In this document: piece by piece, positions 49,844 to 57,776 of the stretch
How the letters are laid out: each line of letters starts with the position of its first letter
How positions within the stretch are numbered: position 1 is the first letter of the stretch
Assembly: GCF_016427535.1 (NCBI RefSeq)
Contig: NZ_JAELXV010000005.1
Coordinates: 310,001 to 374,000, forward strand
Length of the DNA: 64,000 bases
DNA from: Hymenobacter sp. BT559
GTDB taxonomy: Bacteria > Bacteroidota > Bacteroidia > Cytophagales > Hymenobacteraceae
Direction: 5' to 3'
Made by a program: the position numbers and the translations under genes
Notes under the pieces: model-generated
The model's database searches: none
Seen by the model: only the letters and a program-made list of their open reading frames with translations
What the model was told of the DNA's origin: nothing

Positions 49844-50905
49844 ATGACGTTTTCCTATCAACAGCTTTTCACCTTCGCCGAGCAGGTATTCTTAAGTATC
49901 GGCTGCCCGCCTGCTGATGCCACGTTAGCCACCGAAACCCTGCTTTCGGCCGATTTGCGGGGCGTGGACTCGCACGGCGTGGCGCGGCTTTCGGGCTACG
50001 TGCGCCTCTGGGAGGCAGGCCGCATCAATGCCACCCCTAGGGTGGGCGTCACCTACGAAACGCCCAGCACGGCCGTGGTTGATGGCGACGGTGGCTTGGG
50101 GCTCGTAGTGGGGCCGAAAGCCATGCGCGTGGCCATGCAAAAAGCCGAGCAGGTGGGCACTGGCTGGGTGTCGGTGAAGAACTCCAACCACTTCGGCATT
50201 GCGGGCTACCACGCCATGCTGGCCCTGGCTCAGGACATGATAGGCGTGGCTATGACCAACGCCTCGCCGCTCGTGGCGCCCACTTACTCGCTTGAGCGGC
50301 TCCTAGGTACCAACCCCATCGCGGTGGCCGTGCCGGCCGGCGAGCAGCCCGATTTTGTGCTCGACATGGCCACTACCACGGCCGCCAACGGCAAGCTCGA
50401 AATCGCGCAGCGCAAAAACCTACCCATCCCCGAAGGCTGGGCCCAAGATGCTGAAGGCCGCCCCAGCACTGATGCCAATGCCGTGAAAAACGGCGGCGCG
50501 TTGCAGCCCCTAGGTGGCGCCACCGGCTCGCACAAGGGCTACGGCTTGGGCGCGGTGGTCGACATCTTTTCGGCCGTACTCAGCGGCGCCAACTATGGGC
50601 CGTGGGTGCCGCCCTTCGTAGCTTTCTTGCAGCCCTCGGCCAACCCCGTGGGTCAAGGCCTAGGTCACTTCTTCGGCGCAATGCGCGTCGATGCCTTTCG
50701 GCCGGCCGATGAATTTAAAAGCCACATGGATAACTGGATAACGACTTTCCGCGAAGCCAAGGCCGTGGAAAATCAGCGCGTGCTCATCCCCGGTGACCCC
50801 GAGCGCGAGATGGCCGCCCACCGGCTGCTCGAAGGCCTGCCGCTGCTCGATGCTGTAGTGAAAGATTTGGAAGCCGTGGGCGCAAAGTTTGGAGTAAAGC
50901 TATAA
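49844..50905 (+). CDS. Ldh-family (malate/L-lactate/ureidoglycolate type) NAD(P)-dependent dehydrogenase
   Basis: 353 residues. The family (Ldh_2) fold shows RGVDSHGVARLSGYV with the catalytic His, VVGPKAMRVAM, VKNSNHFGIAGYHAMLA, TNASPLVAPTYSLERLLGTNP and the C-terminal GSHKGYGLGAVVDIFSAVL and GHFFGAMR segments. Members oxidise 2-hydroxy acids such as malate, lactate or ureidoglycolate, and several act on sulfolactate; the substrate cannot be told here. The ATG at 49844 gives the full family N-terminus. It has no obvious operon partner; an inverted repeat follows. Confidence 0.9.
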   Translation: MTFSYQQLFTFAEQVFLSIGCPPADATLATETLLSADLRGVDSHGVARLSGYVRLWEAGRINATPRVGVTYETPSTAVVDGDGGLGLVVGPKAMRVAMQKAEQVGTGWVSVKNSNHFGIAGYHAMLALAQDMIGVAMTNASPLVAPTYSLERLLGTNPIAVAVPAGEQPDFVLDMATTTAANGKLEIAQRKNLPIPEGWAQDAEGRPSTDANAVKNGGALQPLGGATGSHKGYGLGAVVDIFSAVLSGANYGPWVPPFVAFLQPSANPVGQGLGHFFGAMRVDAFRPADEFKSHMDNWITTFREAKAVENQRVLIPGDPEREMAAHRLLEGLPLLDAVVKDLEAVGAKFGVKL

Positions 50906-50927
50906 TACTTATAGGCAGCTAATTGCG

Positions 50928-51028
50928 TAAAACCAACTGTCATGCTGAGCGCAGCGAAGCATCTCTGCTGCCTCGTTAGACGGTGCGATAGAGATGCTTC
51001 GCTGCGCTCAGCATGACAGTTGGTTTTA
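50928..51028. repeat. Perfect 39-bp inverted repeat (REP-like, GCGCAGCGAAGCATCT core)
   Basis: Arms 50928-50966 and 50990-51028 are exact reverse complements with a 23-base loop. The element lies between convergent genes and its 3' arm includes the stop codon of the PAP2 gene. Confidence 0.95.
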
Positions 51029-51685
51029 GGCTAGCCTCGATTTGGAAACGGACGCGACATTCCGCGCGGCCCACAATTGCACCAGCAGCACCCAGCCTAC
51101 GGCGCTGCTCCAGCCAGCCAATACATCAGAAGGAAAATGCACCCCTAGGTACATGCGCGCCCAGCCTACACTTAGCGCAAACAAGGGCGCTAGAGCCCAC
51201 CACTTGCGCCGGTGGGGCGGCGTGATAAAAAATAGTGCGGCCGCCAGCGCAGCCGTATCCATGGCGTGGCCGCTCGGGAAGCTGAACGTGTGCTCGGGCC
51301 GCAAGCTGGGCCAGAGGTCGGGCCGCGGGCGCTCGGCTATTCGCTTGATAACCTGCGTGAGCAGCATCGAGCCGCCCACGCCCAGCGCAAATAGCCAGGC
51401 CTCGCGCCGACGACCGGCGTAGGCTAGCGCGGCGGTGGTGAGCACACCGGCCGCTATCATTGGGCCAGTGTTGCCCACGATGGTAAAAAACACGGCCACC
51501 CGGTCGAGCACCGGCGTGGCGGCGCGGTGCAGCGCCAGCAGCACCGGCGCATCGAAGGGTACACTACCCCGTCCGAATACAAGCGCTGCCATTGTGCCAA
51601 ATGTGCCCCAGGCCAGATTAGCGGGCAGCCATAGGCTGCGTGGGCGACTAGCAGTGGCGGCTAACGAGGGCGAAGTAGCAGGCAT
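51026..51685 (-). CDS. PAP2-family membrane phosphatase
   Basis: 219 residues from ATG 51685-51683 (MPATSPSLAA); the open frame extends to 51817 but the added part lacks membrane or family features. About five membrane segments are visible. The three phosphatase motifs are present: KRIAERPRP, FPSGHAMD and ARMYLGVHFPSDV (Arg, His and Asp retained). Members dephosphorylate phosphatidate or undecaprenyl pyrophosphate at the membrane; the substrate is undetermined. Confidence 0.9.
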   Translation of the reverse strand: MPATSPSLAATASRPRSLWLPANLAWGTFGTMAALVFGRGSVPFDAPVLLALHRAATPVLDRVAVFFTIVGNTGPMIAAGVLTTAALAYAGRRREAWLFALGVGGSMLLTQVIKRIAERPRPDLWPSLRPEHTFSFPSGHAMDTAALAAALFFITPPHRRKWWALAPLFALSVGWARMYLGVHFPSDVLAGWSSAVGWVLLVQLWAARNVASVSKSRLA

Positions 51686-52046
51686 AACGGGCAGGTAAGC
51701 AAGCTGCTTACGCAAAAGCTCGGCAGACAGCGGCGAGAGCGGCGTTATTTCATTAGGTTGCTTCCGTTTTTGCCCAAAGCCTTGCTGAACAGTAGGCGTG
51801 TTACCCGGCCAGGCCACGCTACCGGGGCGGCAGTAGCGGCTTTATTCCCAAGAGAGCAGCGTAGCTCCTCTACCCTTCTAGGCTACCCCAGTGCAGCACG
51901 CAGCTGCTGCCACATACGCTAATTAGCCAGCAAAAGCGGATAGAGAGGCCGGGAAAGGCACCTCCATTCGCTTTTGCTGGCTATTAAACATCGTAGGCTA
52001 TCGAGTGGCATCCGCTACGCGGCTGGCTCGCAGCCGGCCACAGGGG
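51686..52046. other. Intergenic region between PAP2 and the T9SS cargo gene
   Basis: About 360 bp. The part next to PAP2 (51686-51817) is an open extension of that frame but probably its 5' leader. A 15-bp inverted repeat lies at 51924-51983. I see no other gene. Confidence 0.7.
51924..51983. repeat. 15-bp inverted repeat downstream of the T9SS cargo gene
   Basis: TAGCCAGCAAAAGCG (51924-51938) pairs exactly with 51969-51983, loop 30 bases. No T-tract follows on either strand; it may stabilise a 3' end. Confidence 0.75.
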
Positions 52047-53561
52047 CTATTCTTTGTGCAGGCGCAGGGCCTGGCGAAGCGGCGTGCCATCGGCCTGCGG
52101 GCCCGTTACCAGTACCGTGAACAGGCCGGGAACTACAGAGCTCAGGTCGAGGCGCTGGGGCTGCCCCCCGGCAAGCAGCATGCGCTGCACCTGGCGGCCT
52201 GTAGCGTCAAGTACCAGTACTTGGTAGCTAGCCGTGGCGGGCAGAGCGCTCAGGTCGAGGGTAGTGCTGGCTTGGGCGGGGTTGGGATACAGGCTGAGGC
52301 TGGCTGCCCCGGCTGCATTAGCAACACCTAGGCGCACCGGGCGCACCGGCGAGTAGGTGGCCGTGCCATCGAGGTCTACCTGGCGCAAGCGGTAGTACAC
52401 CAGACCGGCCGGCTGCGCGCCCAGGCCTTGCTCGTCTACAAAGGCGTAGGTAGTGGTCGTCGCCTTCATACCCTGGCCGGCTACGCGGCCCAGCGGCGCG
52501 TAGGTAGCGCCGTCGAAGCTGCGCTCTACTTCAAAATAAGCGTTGTTTACCTCCGTGGCAGTAGCCCAGGCCAGCTGTGCGCTGCGGCCACCGGGGGCCG
52601 CCTGCGCCGTAAACTCGACCAGCCGCACCGGTAGCGGGGCTATGCTAGCAGCCGTGTTGGCCGTAGTGGCTGTGCGCGTCGATACGCTGATAAGCCAGCC
52701 ATCGCCGAGGTGGGTGGTGGCATTATCGCCGTGGATAGTCCCGCCGCTCGCCGCCGGGCGCAGGTACAGCCGGAACACCAGCGTGGTAATGCCTTGGCTT
52801 GGCGTCGTTACCAGCACCGAGCCGCTAGCGGCTCCGCTGCCCGTGGTACCGTCGGGCTGCGCCGCGTTGTTGAGAATCTGGGTGCTGTTGACCGTCAGTT
52901 CAGTCGAGCCGCTGAGCTCCGATAGCGTCAAGCCCTTGGTCAGGAGGTCTAATTCGGTGGTGTAGCCCGTTTTGACGCCGCCCGTGGTGAACGAGCCGCC
53001 CAGGCCCGTGAGGTGCACTACCGGGTTGACTACCGCCCGGTTGAAGGTGAGGGTCAGGTCGGCATACTGGTAGCGGGCCGTGTTGGCGGGCAGGGTGGCG
53101 GGCAGCGGCTCGATAGAGGTAAATACCTCCGCCCCGCTGTTGGCCGCCACGTCGATGCCGCCCGCCACGCCGCTGGCCGAGGTGTAGTTGGCATTGCTAG
53201 AGCCGCCCACGGCATTGAGCAGCGGCAGCAGCGCGAAAGCCGGGGCCGTGCCGCTTGTAGTAGACAACCCCGCACCGAAAGCCACGCCGGCCCCGTTGGC
53301 AATGCGGCTGGTGGGCAGCGTAAACTGCTGGTTGCTGAGCGCGAACGTGGTGGTGACGGCCGGCGAATAAGCCGTCATCGTATTGCTGGTAGGGTTAGTC
53401 GTGTTGTTTTGGAAAGTAACCAGCTGATTGGCGGCTGTGGGGCCGCTGGCCGTAGAGTTGCCCGCGCCGGGGGCAAACTCCAGAGTAGGCGTCTGGGCCT
53501 GGGCGGCGGTGGCACCCAGCGTAGCGAGCAAAAGCAAAAAGGAGCGGAAAGCGATAGCCAT
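52047..53561 (-). CDS. Secreted protein with T9SS type A sorting domain
   Basis: 504 residues. Signal peptide MAIAFRSFLLLLATLGATA (cleavage near AQAQ). The N-terminal 300 residues are Thr/Ser/Ala-rich with beta-strand character and no recognised enzyme motif. Residues about 320-420 form a fibronectin-like segment (LVEFTAQAAPGGRSAQLAW), and the C-terminus is a type A sorting domain (LSLYPNPAQASTTLDLS ... VVPGLFTVLVTG). The segment TEVNNAYFEVERSFDG matches the equivalent in the RCC1 protein at 15331. The protein should be exported by T9SS and bound at the cell surface, probably as an adhesin-like protein. Confidence 0.88.
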   Translation of the reverse strand: MAIAFRSFLLLLATLGATAAQAQTPTLEFAPGAGNSTASGPTAANQLVTFQNNTTNPTSNTMTAYSPAVTTTFALSNQQFTLPTSRIANGAGVAFGAGLSTTSGTAPAFALLPLLNAVGGSSNANYTSASGVAGGIDVAANSGAEVFTSIEPLPATLPANTARYQYADLTLTFNRAVVNPVVHLTGLGGSFTTGGVKTGYTTELDLLTKGLTLSELSGSTELTVNSTQILNNAAQPDGTTGSGAASGSVLVTTPSQGITTLVFRLYLRPAASGGTIHGDNATTHLGDGWLISVSTRTATTANTAASIAPLPVRLVEFTAQAAPGGRSAQLAWATATEVNNAYFEVERSFDGATYAPLGRVAGQGMKATTTTYAFVDEQGLGAQPAGLVYYRLRQVDLDGTATYSPVRPVRLGVANAAGAASLSLYPNPAQASTTLDLSALPATASYQVLVLDATGRQVQRMLLAGGQPQRLDLSSVVPGLFTVLVTGPQADGTPLRQALRLHKE

Positions 53562-54052
53562 AACCTGAGATAGCGTAAAGATTTTGCGAGAAGGGAGCGG
53601 GATAAGAATCAGGAGCTTTTGCTGGTCGCCCGTAGCGAGCCCATTTCAAAAACTCTTCTCTATTGAATTTATATAACTTTTTATCAGCGCCTTGCGATGA
53701 CATTACAAAAGTAATTTCCGCCCCAGCCTGCCTTTTCTCTTTCTCGCTCAACCCAGCCTTCTATACCGCGAACCGCTAGATTTAGTAAGCGAAGAATAGC
53801 GAGGGTTAGCTGGGCCCAGCCGGTCCCGCGCCTACCCGCCGGGGGCCGTTATTTTGCCACGCCGCGCTGCCCTTGCTTTTTTGTACAAAACCTCGCCACG
53901 GCGCACCTGCCGCGCCCGCTTACCTGGGCCGATGCCCCTTAGCCACAGCAGCCCGGCAGCGGCTAAGGGGCAGCGCTAGCCATCCTTCCCGCGTATAGCA
54001 CGCTCTACCTTTCTTTTTGCGCGGGCTAGCTCGGCCACGCGCCTTTTCGCTT
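53562..54052. other. Intergenic region before the amylase gene
   Basis: About 490 bp between divergent genes. No supportable gene, tRNA or terminator was found. The AT-rich part near 53640-53720 is the likely promoter zone for the T9SS gene; 53790-54000 is GC-rich and featureless to me. Confidence 0.6.
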
Positions 54053-55405
54053 ATGTCCGACGCGCACCCGCACGCCCACCGCTTCACCGTAGCTCACCCC
54101 GAATGGGCCGCCACCGCCACGATTTACGAAGTAAATGTGCGCAACTACACGCCTGAGGGCACTTTTCGGGCTTTCGAGACGCACCTGCCGCGCCTGGCAA
54201 AAATGGGCGTCGTTATTGTGTGGCTGATGCCGATTCACCCCATCGGGCAGGTGGGGCGCAAGGGCAGCCTAGGTTCGCCCTACGCAGTGCAAGACTACTA
54301 TGGGGTAAACCCAGAGTTTGGCACCCTAGACGACCTCAAGCACCTCGTGCAAACGGCCCACGACCTAGGGCTGAAAGTCATCCTCGACTGGGTGGCCAAC
54401 CACACCAGCCGCGACAATGCCCTGATACAGCAGCACCCCGAGTGGTACCAGCACGATGCGGCCGGCGAGCTAGTGCCGCCCGTGGCCGACTGGACCGATG
54501 TGGTCGCCTTCGACTACACCAACCGCGAGCTGCGCCAGTACATGACCGACGCACTCTGCTATTGGATGCGTGAAGCCAATATCGACGGCTACCGCTGCGA
54601 CGTGGCCGGCCTGGTACCTACCGACTTTTGGGACGAGGCCCGCCCCGCGCTCGACGCCATTAAGCCCGTATTTATGCTGGCTGAGTGGGACGAGCTTTAT
54701 CCCTCAGGCGGCCTCAGCTGGGAGGAGTTCAACTCCGAAACCCAGCTGCTGGAACGGGCCTTTAACATGACCTTCGGCCTGCGCCTACACTATCTGCTCG
54801 ACCACATTGCCGAGGGCAAAGCCGACCTAGGCGACATCGACGCGTACCTGGCCGCCGAGCGCGAAAAGTACCCGCCCAGCGTGTACCTCATGCACTTCAT
54901 CAGCAACCACGACGTGAACTCCTGGGATGGCACCGAGTACGAGCGCCTAGGGCCACTGGCGCTGCCCTTCGCCGTGCTCACGGCCCTGCTGCCAGGTATG
55001 CCCCTGCTCTACTCGGGCCAGGAAGCTGCGTTGAACAAGCGGCTCGAATTTTTCGAGCGCGACACAATAGACTGGCAGGATTTTCCGCTGCAGGGTTTCT
55101 ACACTAAGCTTTTGCAGCTCAAAAAGCGCCACCCCGCTCTGCGCAATGGCGACCCCGGCAGCCGCTTCCAGCGCCTCACGGGGCCGGCCGGTCTCTATGG
55201 CTTCGTGCGCGAAAAGGGCGGCTCGGCTATCATCGTACTCATCAACGCCACGGCCGAGCCGCTGGAGCTGCCGGGCCAAAAAACGGTCGTCAATCCGCAA
55301 AAGGGCTTGTTCGATGTGTTCAGCGGCGAGCAGCTAACGCTGGCGCAGGCCAAGGCGCGCACCGTGCCCGCCCACGGCTACCGCGTGCTGCGCACCCGCG
55401 ATTAA
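54053..55405 (+). CDS. GH13-family alpha-amylase
   Basis: 450 residues from ATG 54053 (MSDAHPHAHRF); the open frame to 54017 is not supported by family similarity. The barrel motifs are VWLMPIHPIG, LDWVANHTS, the nucleophile Asp in DGYRCDVAGLV, the acid/base Glu in MLAEWDE and the transition-state Asp in ISNHDVNSW. A short C-terminal beta domain follows. No signal peptide is present, so it acts in the cytoplasm on glycogen, maltodextrin or trehalose-type substrates. No other glycogen gene is adjacent. Confidence 0.92.
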   Translation: MSDAHPHAHRFTVAHPEWAATATIYEVNVRNYTPEGTFRAFETHLPRLAKMGVVIVWLMPIHPIGQVGRKGSLGSPYAVQDYYGVNPEFGTLDDLKHLVQTAHDLGLKVILDWVANHTSRDNALIQQHPEWYQHDAAGELVPPVADWTDVVAFDYTNRELRQYMTDALCYWMREANIDGYRCDVAGLVPTDFWDEARPALDAIKPVFMLAEWDELYPSGGLSWEEFNSETQLLERAFNMTFGLRLHYLLDHIAEGKADLGDIDAYLAAEREKYPPSVYLMHFISNHDVNSWDGTEYERLGPLALPFAVLTALLPGMPLLYSGQEAALNKRLEFFERDTIDWQDFPLQGFYTKLLQLKKRHPALRNGDPGSRFQRLTGPAGLYGFVREKGGSAIIVLINATAEPLELPGQKTVVNPQKGLFDVFSGEQLTLAQAKARTVPAHGYRVLRTRD

Positions 55406-55446
55406 CGCTATCATCCATAAGCGCCTACTAACGTTGGTTATACAAA

Positions 55447-55524
55447 GCGCAGCGAAGCATCTGGCGTGGTGTAGTAAACCTAGGTGCCTGAGTTTACTGC
55501 ACCACGCGAGTTGCTTCGCTGCGC
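55447..55524. repeat. 33-bp REP-like inverted repeat with CCTAGG at the loop
   Basis: Arms 55447-55479 and 55492-55524 match at about 28 of 33 positions; outer core GCGCAGCGAAGCA and inner GCGTGGTG.AGTAAAC. CCTAGG occupies 55479-55484. Confidence 0.88.
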
Positions 55525-55559
55525 GCTGCCTGACAGCCTGTATTTCCCTCCCCTACCCC

Positions 55560-55889
55560 ATGCCCTACGTCTTCCTTTTTCTGGCCATCATCAGCGAGGT
55601 CATCGGTACTTCTGCCTTGGCGGCCTCGAACCAGTTCACCAAGCTCGTGCCCAGCCTCATTACGGTGGCGGGCTATGGCCTAGGGTTCTACTTTTTCAGC
55701 TTTGCGCTCAAGAGCATTCCGATGGGCGTGGCGTATGCCATCTGGGGCGGCGTGGGCATTGTGCTGGTCACGATTATCGGCTTCGTTTTTCTCAAGCAAA
55801 AGCTTGATTTCCCAGCCTTAGCCGGCATTGCGCTCATCGTCATCGGTGTGCTCGTGATGCAGCTTTTCTCCAAGACGATTTCGCATTAG
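55560..55889 (+). CDS. Small multidrug resistance (SMR) family transporter
   Basis: 109 residues from ATG 55560 (MPYVFLFLAIISEVIGTSAL). Four membrane helices are evident, with the essential proton/substrate-binding Glu in IISEVIGT and the conserved YGLGFYFFSFALKSIPMGVAYAIW. SMR proteins work as dimers that exchange protons for lipophilic cations (EmrE type) or guanidinium (Gdx type); W in the AIWGG segment and overall sequence do not settle which. Hairpin DNA precedes it, so it likely has its own promoter. Confidence 0.92.
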   Translation: MPYVFLFLAIISEVIGTSALAASNQFTKLVPSLITVAGYGLGFYFFSFALKSIPMGVAYAIWGGVGIVLVTIIGFVFLKQKLDFPALAGIALIVIGVLVMQLFSKTISH

Positions 55890-55923
55890 CCTTGCGGTAG
55901 CTTTATTGAGTAAACCCGCGCTA

Positions 55924-56940
55924 TTAATCCTCTAGCACTGCCTCCAGCGTCAGTACCTGCCCGCCAATTTGCCGGAGGCGGGCCAGGTATGTAGCAGGCT
56001 CCAGGAGCTGGTACGGGAAGTACAGCCCCGGCGGCACCGCGGGCTGGCCATCCAGGCCGAGCAGCCGCTCTAGCAGCAGGGCCACGCCAAGGCCCGTCAA
56101 GGGCATTTGCCCCTGCGGATGCACCACCGCGTGCCGGGTACGCAGCGGCTGCCCCGCGTGGTCTTCGCCGGCGAGGTCGATGAGAATTTCAGTAGACATA
56201 GGCCCGCCCTGGCGGCGGGTAGAGCTGACGCCCAGCGCCAATTGAAACTGCACATTGGGTGCGCCGGTGGCCGTGGCTAGACCGAGCACGTCGTAGAAGG
56301 AGAAAATGTCGGCTGGTTGCTCGGTGCCGTCTACGGCGCGAAACGAGGTTTTATTCTCGTCGCCTGCTTGCCAGATAAAGGCCCCGTCGCGCCGCACCAG
56401 CGCCGCGGGCATGGTTTTATTTTGGCGCTCGAAGTCCGCGAAGCCGGCCGGGCCCGTGGCGTCTTGCTCATCGAGCAGCGCGCCAATCGTGATGGCGTGC
56501 ACCCGGCTGAATGTCTTTGCAAATTCCAGCGTGGGAATAGTAGTAGCGCCGACCAGCCACTCCGTACCCAGCACCACGGGGGCCGCCTGCGGCTGGTGCA
56601 TGTAGGTGGCTACCTCAGGGCCCATCTCGAAGATGCCCGCCGAAATGCTCAGGTGCGGCACGCCGCGGGCCTGAGCAAACCGCAGTGCGGCCAGTTGGTG
56701 GTCGGTAAAGAAAACCACCACGGCACTCACGGGGCGCTGGCCTAGTCCTAGGTCTTCCGCAGCAAGATTGAGCGCGATGCCTTCGGCGCTGGGCACCGCG
56801 GCCGCGGCTTCCTGCGCCTTGGTCAGGTCGCGGCCGCCCAGCAGCAGGGGTACGTTGGGGTGGGCCTCGTGCAACAAGTGGGCTACCCAGCGGCCCACCG
56901 TGCCCGAGCCACCAACCAAAAGAATGGGATGTTGTGTCAT
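55924..56940 (-). CDS. NAD(P)-binding oxidoreductase, saccharopine-dehydrogenase-like
   Basis: 338 residues. A Rossmann motif GGSGTVGRWVAHLL at residues 10-23 and the VPLLLGGRDLTKAQ segment match the saccharopine-dehydrogenase-like group of NAD(P)-binding proteins, which includes uncharacterised reductases and trans-acting enoyl reductases. A catalytic centre cannot be read from the sequence. It is divergently transcribed from a TetR regulator (95-bp gap), a typical arrangement in which the regulator controls the enzyme, perhaps in response to a small hydrophobic compound. Confidence 0.82.
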   Translation of the reverse strand: MTQHPILLVGGSGTVGRWVAHLLHEAHPNVPLLLGGRDLTKAQEAAAAVPSAEGIALNLAAEDLGLGQRPVSAVVVFFTDHQLAALRFAQARGVPHLSISAGIFEMGPEVATYMHQPQAAPVVLGTEWLVGATTIPTLEFAKTFSRVHAITIGALLDEQDATGPAGFADFERQNKTMPAALVRRDGAFIWQAGDENKTSFRAVDGTEQPADIFSFYDVLGLATATGAPNVQFQLALGVSSTRRQGGPMSTEILIDLAGEDHAGQPLRTRHAVVHPQGQMPLTGLGVALLLERLLGLDGQPAVPPGLYFPYQLLEPATYLARLRQIGGQVLTLEAVLED

Positions 56941-56985
56941 GAGAGATGCGAACAGGTAGTGATTACTTTTGACAAAGATAACCTA

Positions 56986-57013
56986 CCATTAGTAAGTTAC
57001 CAATAGTAAGTTA
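56986..57013. promoter_or_regulatory. Candidate TetR operator: two tandem 14-bp repeats
   Basis: CCATTAGTAAGTTA (56986-56999) and CCAATAGTAAGTTA (57000-57013) are adjacent direct repeats with one mismatch, each containing GTAAGTTA(C), a near-palindrome. They lie between the divergent oxidoreductase and tetR genes, 22 bp upstream of the tetR start. Confidence 0.6.
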
Positions 57014-57035
57014 CTTAATATTCTCGAAGGAGACT

Positions 57036-57665
57036 ATGCTAGTTATGGCTCAACCCTCAGAAAAAGAAGCGTTTAAACCCACTGCCAGCAGACTATCAAA
57101 AGAGAGCCGTCGGCAACAACTGCTTGACACGGCCCTCGTTATTATCCGCAAGGAGGGGGCCGACCGCCTTACCCTAGGGCACCTAGCCACCCGGGCCGGC
57201 GTGTCGAAGCCCATTACCTACGAGCATTTCAGCACCCGTCTAGGGCTACTGACCGCGCTCTATAAGCTGCTAGATGAGCAGCAATTGCAGGCTTTGCAGG
57301 AAGCCCTAACGCGCGTTCAGGATAATTTGCGGGACACGGCCGACGTACTTGCCACAGCCTACATTCACTGCGCTGTTGACACGGGCGGCGAGCTACACGC
57401 GGTAAGGGCCGCGCTGGCAGGCAGCGAGGAAATGGGCGCGGTGCAGCAGGAGCTGCTGGCCGGTTATGTACAGCTGTTCAGTGCTACCCTGGCGCCCCAC
57501 AGCTCGCTACTCCCAGCCGCACTGCACAGATGCTGCGTCGGGCTGGTTGGCGCCGGAGAAGCCCTCTGCGCACTCATGCTGAGCGGGCAGAGCAGCGAGC
57601 AGGAAGCGGCCATCGCCTTTTCCGCCCTCATTCGGGGCGGCCTCTCGGTATCTTCTCAGTCATGA
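57036..57665 (+). CDS. TetR-family transcriptional regulator
   Basis: 209 residues from ATG 57036, with an unusually clear ribosome-binding site (GAAGGAGA at 57025-57032) in a phylum that rarely uses one. The N-terminal helix-turn-helix is RQQLLDTALVIIRKEG ... LTLGHLATRAGVSKPITYEHF; the C-terminal helical domain binds an unknown ligand. It diverges from the oxidoreductase gene and probably represses it and itself from the tandem repeat in the shared promoter region. Confidence 0.93.
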   Translation: MLVMAQPSEKEAFKPTASRLSKESRRQQLLDTALVIIRKEGADRLTLGHLATRAGVSKPITYEHFSTRLGLLTALYKLLDEQQLQALQEALTRVQDNLRDTADVLATAYIHCAVDTGGELHAVRAALAGSEEMGAVQQELLAGYVQLFSATLAPHSSLLPAALHRCCVGLVGAGEALCALMLSGQSSEQEAAIAFSALIRGGLSVSSQS

Positions 57666-57720
57666 ACCTAGAGCCTGCCCAGTCGCCTTCAGGCCCTAGG
57701 CGCGCTACCTTATTAAAAAC

Positions 57721-57756
57721 AAAAAGGCCTTTCACGCTAGCGTGAAAGGCCTTTTT
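57721..57756. terminator. Perfect 36-bp palindromic bidirectional terminator
   Basis: The whole 36 bases are self-complementary around GCTAGC with A5 and T5 ends. It serves the convergent tetR (plus) and M1 peptidase (minus) genes. Confidence 0.92.
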
Positions 57757-57776
57757 ATTGTGAAGAAGCGTGCAGT

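Noticed and set aside
49679..49861. A 60-codon minus-strand open frame upstream of the BlaI gene
   Set aside because: It overlaps the palindromic operator and the start of the Ldh-family gene and has no coding character.
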